A stretch of DNA of 64,000 nt from assembly GCF_002150805.1 (NCBI RefSeq), contig NZ_MTBA01000003.1:620001-684000 (forward strand). Direction: 5' to 3'. Made by a program: the position numbers and the translations under genes. Origin of the DNA: Oceanospirillum sanctuarii. Its GTDB lineage: Bacteria > Pseudomonadota > Gammaproteobacteria > Pseudomonadales > Halomonadaceae. Position 1 is the first letter of the stretch; each line of letters starts with the position of its first letter. Shown one piece after another: positions 60,174 through 64,000 of this stretch. Below the pieces are notes generated by a model. It saw only the letters and a list, made by a program, of their open reading frames with translations. It ran no database searches and was not told where the DNA came from.

Positions 60174-61352
60174 TTAGCGTTCAACCGCCAGAGCAACACC
60201 CTGACCACCGCCGATACACAGAGTCGCCAGACCCTTTTTAGCATCGCGCTTGATCATTTCGTGAACCAGACTGACCAGTACACGGCAGCCGGAAGCACCA
60301 ATCGGGTGGCCCAGTGCAATCGCACCACCGTTTACGTTGACTTTACCGGTATCCCAACCCAGCTCTTTGTTGACACTCAGAGCCTGAGCGGCGAAAGCTT
60401 CGTTGGCTTCAACCAGATCCAGATCCTTGATATCCCAACCTGCTTTTTCCAGGCAGCGCTGAGTCGCAGGAACAGGACCAATACCCATGATCTTAGGATC
60501 AACACCTGCATTGGAGTAAGCAGAGATCTTGGCCAGAACCGGCAGACCCAGTTCTTCAGCTTTCTTCGCGCTGCACAGCATAACGGCTGCAGCACCATCG
60601 TTCAGTGTAGAAGCGTTACCCGCAGTTACGGTGCCGTCTTTTTTGAATGCCGGGCGCATAGCTGCCAGCTTTTCAGCGGTGGTACCGAAACGTGCGTTTT
60701 CGTCGGTGCCGAAAACAACCGGATCGCCTTTACGCTGAGGGATAGTTACCGGAATGATCTCATCAGAGAAACGACCGCCTTTAATCGCTTCTTCAGCTTT
60801 CTGCTGAGACTGAGCAGCAAACGCATCCTGCTCTTCACGGCTGATGGAGTATTTCTCCGCCAGATTTTCTGCGGTAATACCCATGTGGATATCATTAAAG
60901 GCATCCCACAGGCCATCAACAATCATGCTGTCCTGCAGAGCCCAGTTACCCATGCGCTGACCAGAACGGGAGCCCGGCAGAACGTGGGCAGACAGAGACA
61001 TGTTTTCCATACCGCCAGCGATGATCACATCAGCATCGCCGCAACGGATCGCCTGGGTACCAAGGTGCAGGGCTTTCAGGCCTGAGCCGCAAACCTTGTT
61101 GATTGTCATAGCAGGCGTTGCTTCTGTCAGACCGCCTTTGATCGCTGCCTGACGAGCAGGGTTCTGACCGCAACCCGCTGTCAGTACCTGACCCAGCAGA
61201 ACTTCGTCTACCTGTTTAGGATCAATACCGGTTTTCTCTAACAGGCCTTTGATTACAACGGCACCCAGATCGCTGGCAGAAACAGAGCTCAGACCACCGT
61301 TAAAGCTGCCGATTGCTGTACGACCGGCGGCGACGATAACAACGTCTTGCAT
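60174..61352 (-). CDS. Acetyl-CoA C-acetyltransferase (thiolase II)
   Basis: A biosynthetic-type thiolase that condenses two acetyl-CoA to acetoacetyl-CoA or runs in reverse (AtoB/PhaA group). The 392-residue protein has the nucleophile Cys in [15 protein letters not shown]-type [13 protein letters not shown], the His of [10 protein letters not shown] and the second Cys in [15 protein letters not shown] lies upstream of ATG 61352. No phaB, atoDA or fad partner is adjacent, so the pathway (PHB, ketone body or branched-chain breakdown) is open. A perfect palindrome upstream may be its operator. Confidence 0.93.
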   Translation of the reverse strand: MQDVVIVAAGRTAIGSFNGGLSSVSASDLGAVVIKGLLEKTGIDPKQVDEVLLGQVLTAGCGQNPARQAAIKGGLTEATPAMTINKVCGSGLKALHLGTQAIRCGDADVIIAGGMENMSLSAHVLPGSRSGQRMGNWALQDSMIVDGLWDAFNDIHMGITAENLAEKYSISREEQDAFAAQSQQKAEEAIKGGRFSDEIIPVTIPQRKGDPVVFGTDENARFGTTAEKLAAMRPAFKKDGTVTAGNASTLNDGAAAVMLCSAKKAEELGLPVLAKISAYSNAGVDPKIMGIGPVPATQRCLEKAGWDIKDLDLVEANEAFAAQALSVNKELGWDTGKVNVNGGAIALGHPIGASGCRVLVSLVHEMIKRDAKKGLATLCIGGGQGVALAVER

Positions 61353-61388
61353 AGGTATTTCCTTTTTTATCAGATAAAGATCTTTATT

Positions 61389-61407
61389 GTGCTATGCAGC
61401 ATAGCAC
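61389..61407 (-). promoter_or_regulatory. Candidate operator palindrome upstream of the thiolase gene
   Basis: GTGCTATG-CAG-CATAGCAC is a perfect 8-3-8 inverted repeat 37 bp upstream of the thiolase start. On the plus strand it is followed by TTTTTT, so it could also be read as a terminator, but no plus-strand gene precedes it that is not already terminated. Confidence 0.45.
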
Positions 61408-61451
61408 TTTTTTGCAGTTCCAGAGACAGAATACGCCTAAATGATGACAAA

Positions 61452-61480
61452 AAAAAAGCTGACCTTAGGTCAGCTTTTTT
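61452..61480 (-). terminator. Intrinsic terminator of panD
   Basis: AAAAAAGCTGACC and GGTCAGCTTTTTT around TTA, with T-runs on both strands, 23 bp after the panD stop codon. Confidence 0.9.
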
Positions 61481-61502
61481 CATTTCTCGGTAAGTATTGC
61501 TC

Positions 61503-61883
61503 TTAAGCAACCTGTACCGGAATCGCGTTGCTGGTGTGGCTCACTTCGTTGCCTTCTGCCATGTAGATCAGGGCAGGCTTGAAGTTAGCCAGCTCAGCTT
61601 CAGTGTAGTTTGCGTATGCGCAGATGATAACGCGATCGCCAACTTTAGCCTGGTGAGCTGCAGCGCCATTAACAGAGATGATGCCGGAACCTTCTTCACC
61701 ACGGATAGCGTAGGTAGTGAAGCGCTGGCCACCTTCAATGTTGTAAATCTGAATTTGCTCGTATTCACGGATGCCGGCCATATCCAGCAAGTTGCCGTCA
61801 ATAGCGCAAGAACCCTCATACTCCAGTACCGCGTGAGTGACACGAGCCTGATGCAGTTTTGCTTTAAGCATGATGGATTGCAT
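61503..61883 (-). CDS. panD: Aspartate 1-decarboxylase precursor
   Basis: PanD makes beta-alanine for pantothenate. The 126-residue proenzyme cleaves itself between Gly24 and Ser25 (YEGSCAID is present at exactly this position) to form the pyruvoyl cofactor. Other family segments are [22 protein letters not shown] and the C-terminal AIPVQVA. The Gly24-Ser25 register supports ATG 61883 as start. It lies 115 bp after panC on the same strand and ends in a terminator. Confidence 0.97.
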   Translation of the reverse strand: MQSIMLKAKLHQARVTHAVLEYEGSCAIDGNLLDMAGIREYEQIQIYNIEGGQRFTTYAIRGEEGSGIISVNGAAAHQAKVGDRVIICAYANYTEAELANFKPALIYMAEGNEVSHTSNAIPVQVA

Positions 61884-61998
61884 GATGATTAACCTTTATT
61901 TCTTTCTGAAATGCTTTATTAAAAAGCATACTGGAAACGCTATAGAAGCACGCAGGTTTGCTGCAAATAGCAGCTAAGTCGCGCAGTATGCCTTAATG

Positions 61999-62859
61999 TT
62001 ATTTTTGATTCAACGCAAATGCGATGTTATCGATCAGTCGTGCCTTACCCAGGTGGGCAGCTGCCAGGATGACCAGCTGACAGTCATTAGCGTCAGCGAT
62101 TTTCAGGTCAGACTGGCGTCGTACACTCAGATAGTCCGGGGTAAAACCATGGGTGCTGAGCTCAGTCTTCGCTTGCTGGCAGAGTTTATCAAAATCTGAC
62201 TCACCGGCTTCGATCGATTGACGAATTTTGACTAATGTCTGATACAAGGCGGATGCCTGTGTCAGTTCTTCCTGTGTCAGGTAGCCATTGCGAGAGCTCA
62301 GAGCCAGACCGGATTCTGCACGAACCGTTGGCACGCCTTTGATCTCAAGCGGCATGCAAAGATCCTGTGCCATCTTGCGAATGATCGCCAGCTGCTGGAA
62401 ATCCTTCTGACCAAACAAAGCCACATCCGGCTGAACAATATTGAACAGCTTGCTGACCACTGTGGTAACACCGGTAAAGTGACCGGGACGGGCAGCACCG
62501 CATAGCTCTTCACCCAGCTCAGGTACATTGACCTGTGTCTGGCTGTCCAGACCGTTAGGGTAGATCTCGTTGGCATTCGGCGCGAACAGAATATGGCAAC
62601 CGGCTTCTGACAGTTGCTGGCTGTCCGCGTCCAGAGTGCGCGGATAAGAATCGAGATCTTCATTGGGGCCAAACTGCATCGGGTTCACAAAGATGCTGCA
62701 CACAACAGTGCTGCCCTCTTTATGAGCTTCGTGGATCAGCTGAATATGACCGGAGTGCAGATTGCCCATTGTCGGAACAAAAGCGACCTTGCCGCCTTCA
62801 TTCCGGCGACGTTCTGCGATAGCAGCACGCAGCTCAGCAATGGTGTGACACAGAATCAT
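61999..62859 (-). CDS. panC: Pantothenate synthetase
   Basis: PanC joins pantoate and beta-alanine with ATP. The 286-residue protein has the nucleotide motif [62 protein letters not shown] and [11 protein letters not shown]. The start ATG 62859 overlaps the panB stop (ATGA), so the two are translationally coupled. Confidence 0.98.
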   Translation of the reverse strand: MILCHTIAELRAAIAERRRNEGGKVAFVPTMGNLHSGHIQLIHEAHKEGSTVVCSIFVNPMQFGPNEDLDSYPRTLDADSQQLSEAGCHILFAPNANEIYPNGLDSQTQVNVPELGEELCGAARPGHFTGVTTVVSKLFNIVQPDVALFGQKDFQQLAIIRKMAQDLCMPLEIKGVPTVRAESGLALSSRNGYLTQEELTQASALYQTLVKIRQSIEAGESDFDKLCQQAKTELSTHGFTPDYLSVRRQSDLKIADANDCQLVILAAAHLGKARLIDNIAFALNQK

Positions 62860-63650
62860 GAGAAACAGTGCTCCTCAGCAGGGAAGGTGTTGGCTTTCAC
62901 TTCCTGATGATAGTTGCTCAGTGCTTCCTGAATGGTTGATGCATCGGTCATAAAGTTTTTCACAAACTTAGCGGTGTGACCCATAGTGATGCCAAGCATA
63001 TCCTGAAGAACCAGAATCTGACCATCAGTGTGTGGGCCAGCGCCGATACCGATCACTGGTACGGATACCGCTTCAGTCACCAGACGACCGACTTCAGTCG
63101 GTACGCATTCCAGCAGGATGATGCTGGCACCCGCATCCACCAGCTTTTGACTGGCTTCAATGATTGCCTGTGCAGCGGCTTCGGTTTTGCCCTGCACCTT
63201 GTATCCGCCAAACTGGTTCACCATCTGAGGTGTCAGACCCAGGTGCGCACAAACCGGAACGCCACGGCGGGTCAATTCAGTGATACCTTCTGCTAACCAG
63301 GCTTCACCTTCGATCTTGACCATGTGTGCACCGGCCTGCATCAGCTTGCCTGCGTTAAGTAGCATTTGTTCGGTTGATGCGTTACTCATAAATGGCATAT
63401 CCGCCATAATCAGAGCGCCTTTGTTACCACGGGCTACGCATTGAGTGTGGTAAACGATATCGTCAACGCTTACCGGCAGTGTGCTGTTATGTCCCTGCAG
63501 AACCATACCCAGTGAATCACCAACCAGAAGTACTTCGATTCCGGCCTGGCTTGCCTGTCCTGAGAAAGTTGCATCGTACGCAGTCAGGCAGCTGAATTTA
63601 TCACCGGCCTGTTTTAGCTTATTCAGTGTACTGATTGTCACTGTCTTCAT
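62856..63650 (-). CDS. panB: 3-methyl-2-oxobutanoate hydroxymethyltransferase
   Basis: PanB makes ketopantoate from ketoisovalerate and methylene-THF. The 264-residue TIM barrel has [57 protein letters not shown] and the catalytic Glu in [10 protein letters not shown]. It is downstream of folK and coupled to panC. With panC, panD and the panE-like gene at 26574 all pantothenate steps are in this window. Confidence 0.98.
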   Translation of the reverse strand: MKTVTISTLNKLKQAGDKFSCLTAYDATFSGQASQAGIEVLLVGDSLGMVLQGHNSTLPVSVDDIVYHTQCVARGNKGALIMADMPFMSNASTEQMLLNAGKLMQAGAHMVKIEGEAWLAEGITELTRRGVPVCAHLGLTPQMVNQFGGYKVQGKTEAAAQAIIEASQKLVDAGASIILLECVPTEVGRLVTEAVSVPVIGIGAGPHTDGQILVLQDMLGITMGHTAKFVKNFMTDASTIQEALSNYHQEVKANTFPAEEHCFS

Positions 63651-63757
63651 TATTATGTTCCGCCATTACAATAACGCCCACTGCTTGTGGCGGTGGGCGT
63701 TTCGGAATGTGTTACTTTGACGTTACCTGCATCTAAAGGTAACAAGCTGCGGTAACT

Positions 63758-64000
63758 TTACTCTGACTTTGTCAGTATCTGCAAGTCATCTGTCGCGATA
63801 TTAGACAGAATGTCTGTAATAGAACCTTTACCTGGCAGGGACAAATTGGGGCTGATTTCAGCCAGAGGTAACAGTACAAAGCCCCGTTCATGCATGTGTG
63901 CATGTGGGACGATCAGGCGGGGATGTGAAATGATTTGGTCATCAAACAGTAACAGATCCAGGTCCAGGGTTCGCGGCCCCCAGTGACGCTCACGAACTCG
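63758..64000 (-). CDS. folK: HPPK (6-hydroxymethyl-dihydropterin pyrophosphokinase), C-terminal part
   Basis: Only the last 80 codons are inside the window; the gene continues past the right edge. The visible frame reads RERHWGPRTLDLDLLLFDD, then RLIVPHAHMHERGFVLLPLAEISPNL, the ATP- and Mg2+-binding C-terminal part of FolK. It is upstream of panB on the same strand, separated by 107 bp with a hairpin at about 63675-63702. folK-panB-panC is a common order in pseudomonads and relatives. Confidence 0.93.
   Translation of the reverse strand, partial: RVRERHWGPRTLDLDLLLFDDQIISHPRLIVPHAHMHERGFVLLPLAEISPNLSLPGKGSITDILSNIATDDLQILTKSE

Overview
This window looks like a chromosome segment of a gammaproteobacterium, most likely a marine member of the Oceanospirillaceae or a close relative. 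This is an inference from gene order (coaBC-dut-argB-slmA, rpoH-ftsX-ftsE-ftsY-rsmD, smpB-ratA-ratB-bamE-fur-recN-grpE-dnaK-dnaJ-dapB-carAB-greA, yhbY-ftsH-folP-glmM-tpiA-secG-tRNA-nusA-infB-rbfA-truB-rpsO-pnp, folK-panB-panC) and from the tmRNA tag ANDENYALAA. No rRNA operon, CRISPR array, insertion sequence or complete prophage is visible. Most of the window is conserved core genome. The accessory content is small but contains several unusual points.

Layout. 1-1.6 kb (minus): start of mutM, rpmG, rpmB, radC. 1.9-7 kb (plus): coaBC, dut, argB, slmA and a two-receiver diguanylate cyclase. 7.1-11.5 kb (minus): a two-gene RND efflux operon. 11.9-16.3 kb (minus): rpoH, ftsX, ftsE, ftsY. 16.5-20.5 kb: rsmD, a TetR regulator, coaD, a 2[4Fe-4S] ferredoxin and a DinF-type MATE transporter. 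20.5-27.5 kb: a CheW protein, a monofunctional aspartate kinase, an unannotated 41-residue membrane protein behind a sigma-54 promoter, a large sensor kinase, a DUF6482-like protein and a PanE-type reductase. 27.5-29.5 kb (minus): an AT-rich membrane gene next to ssrA (tmRNA), then smpB. 29.7-44.5 kb: ratA, ratB, bamE/fur, recN, grpE, dnaK, dnaJ, cysE, dapB, carA, carB, greA. 44.7-60 kb: yhbY, a decayed rlmE remnant, ftsH, folP, glmM, tpiA, secG, two tRNAs, then the rimP-nusA-infB-rbfA-truB-rpsO-pnp transcription/translation cluster. 60-64 kb (minus): a thiolase, then folK-panB-panC-panD.

How the genes work together. The window holds most of the coenzyme A pathway (panB, panC, panD, a panE-like gene, coaBC, coaD). 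It also holds a heat-shock module: sigma-32 itself, with candidate sigma-70 and sigma-E promoters, plus grpE-dnaK-dnaJ with good sigma-32 sites and the protease FtsH. The ribosome-rescue pair ssrA/smpB and the arginine/pyrimidine carbamoyl-phosphate supply (carAB, argB) are present too.

Most notable observations: (1) the AT-rich gene beside ssrA, which resembles two-helix, coiled-coil abortive-infection proteins; (2) the sigma-54-driven 41-residue membrane protein with upstream tandem dyads; (3) frameshifted remains of rlmE between yhbY and ftsH; (4) a terminator-like 12-bp hairpin that encloses the folP start codon; (5) an initiator tRNA with U1.U72 in place of the usual C1.A72.
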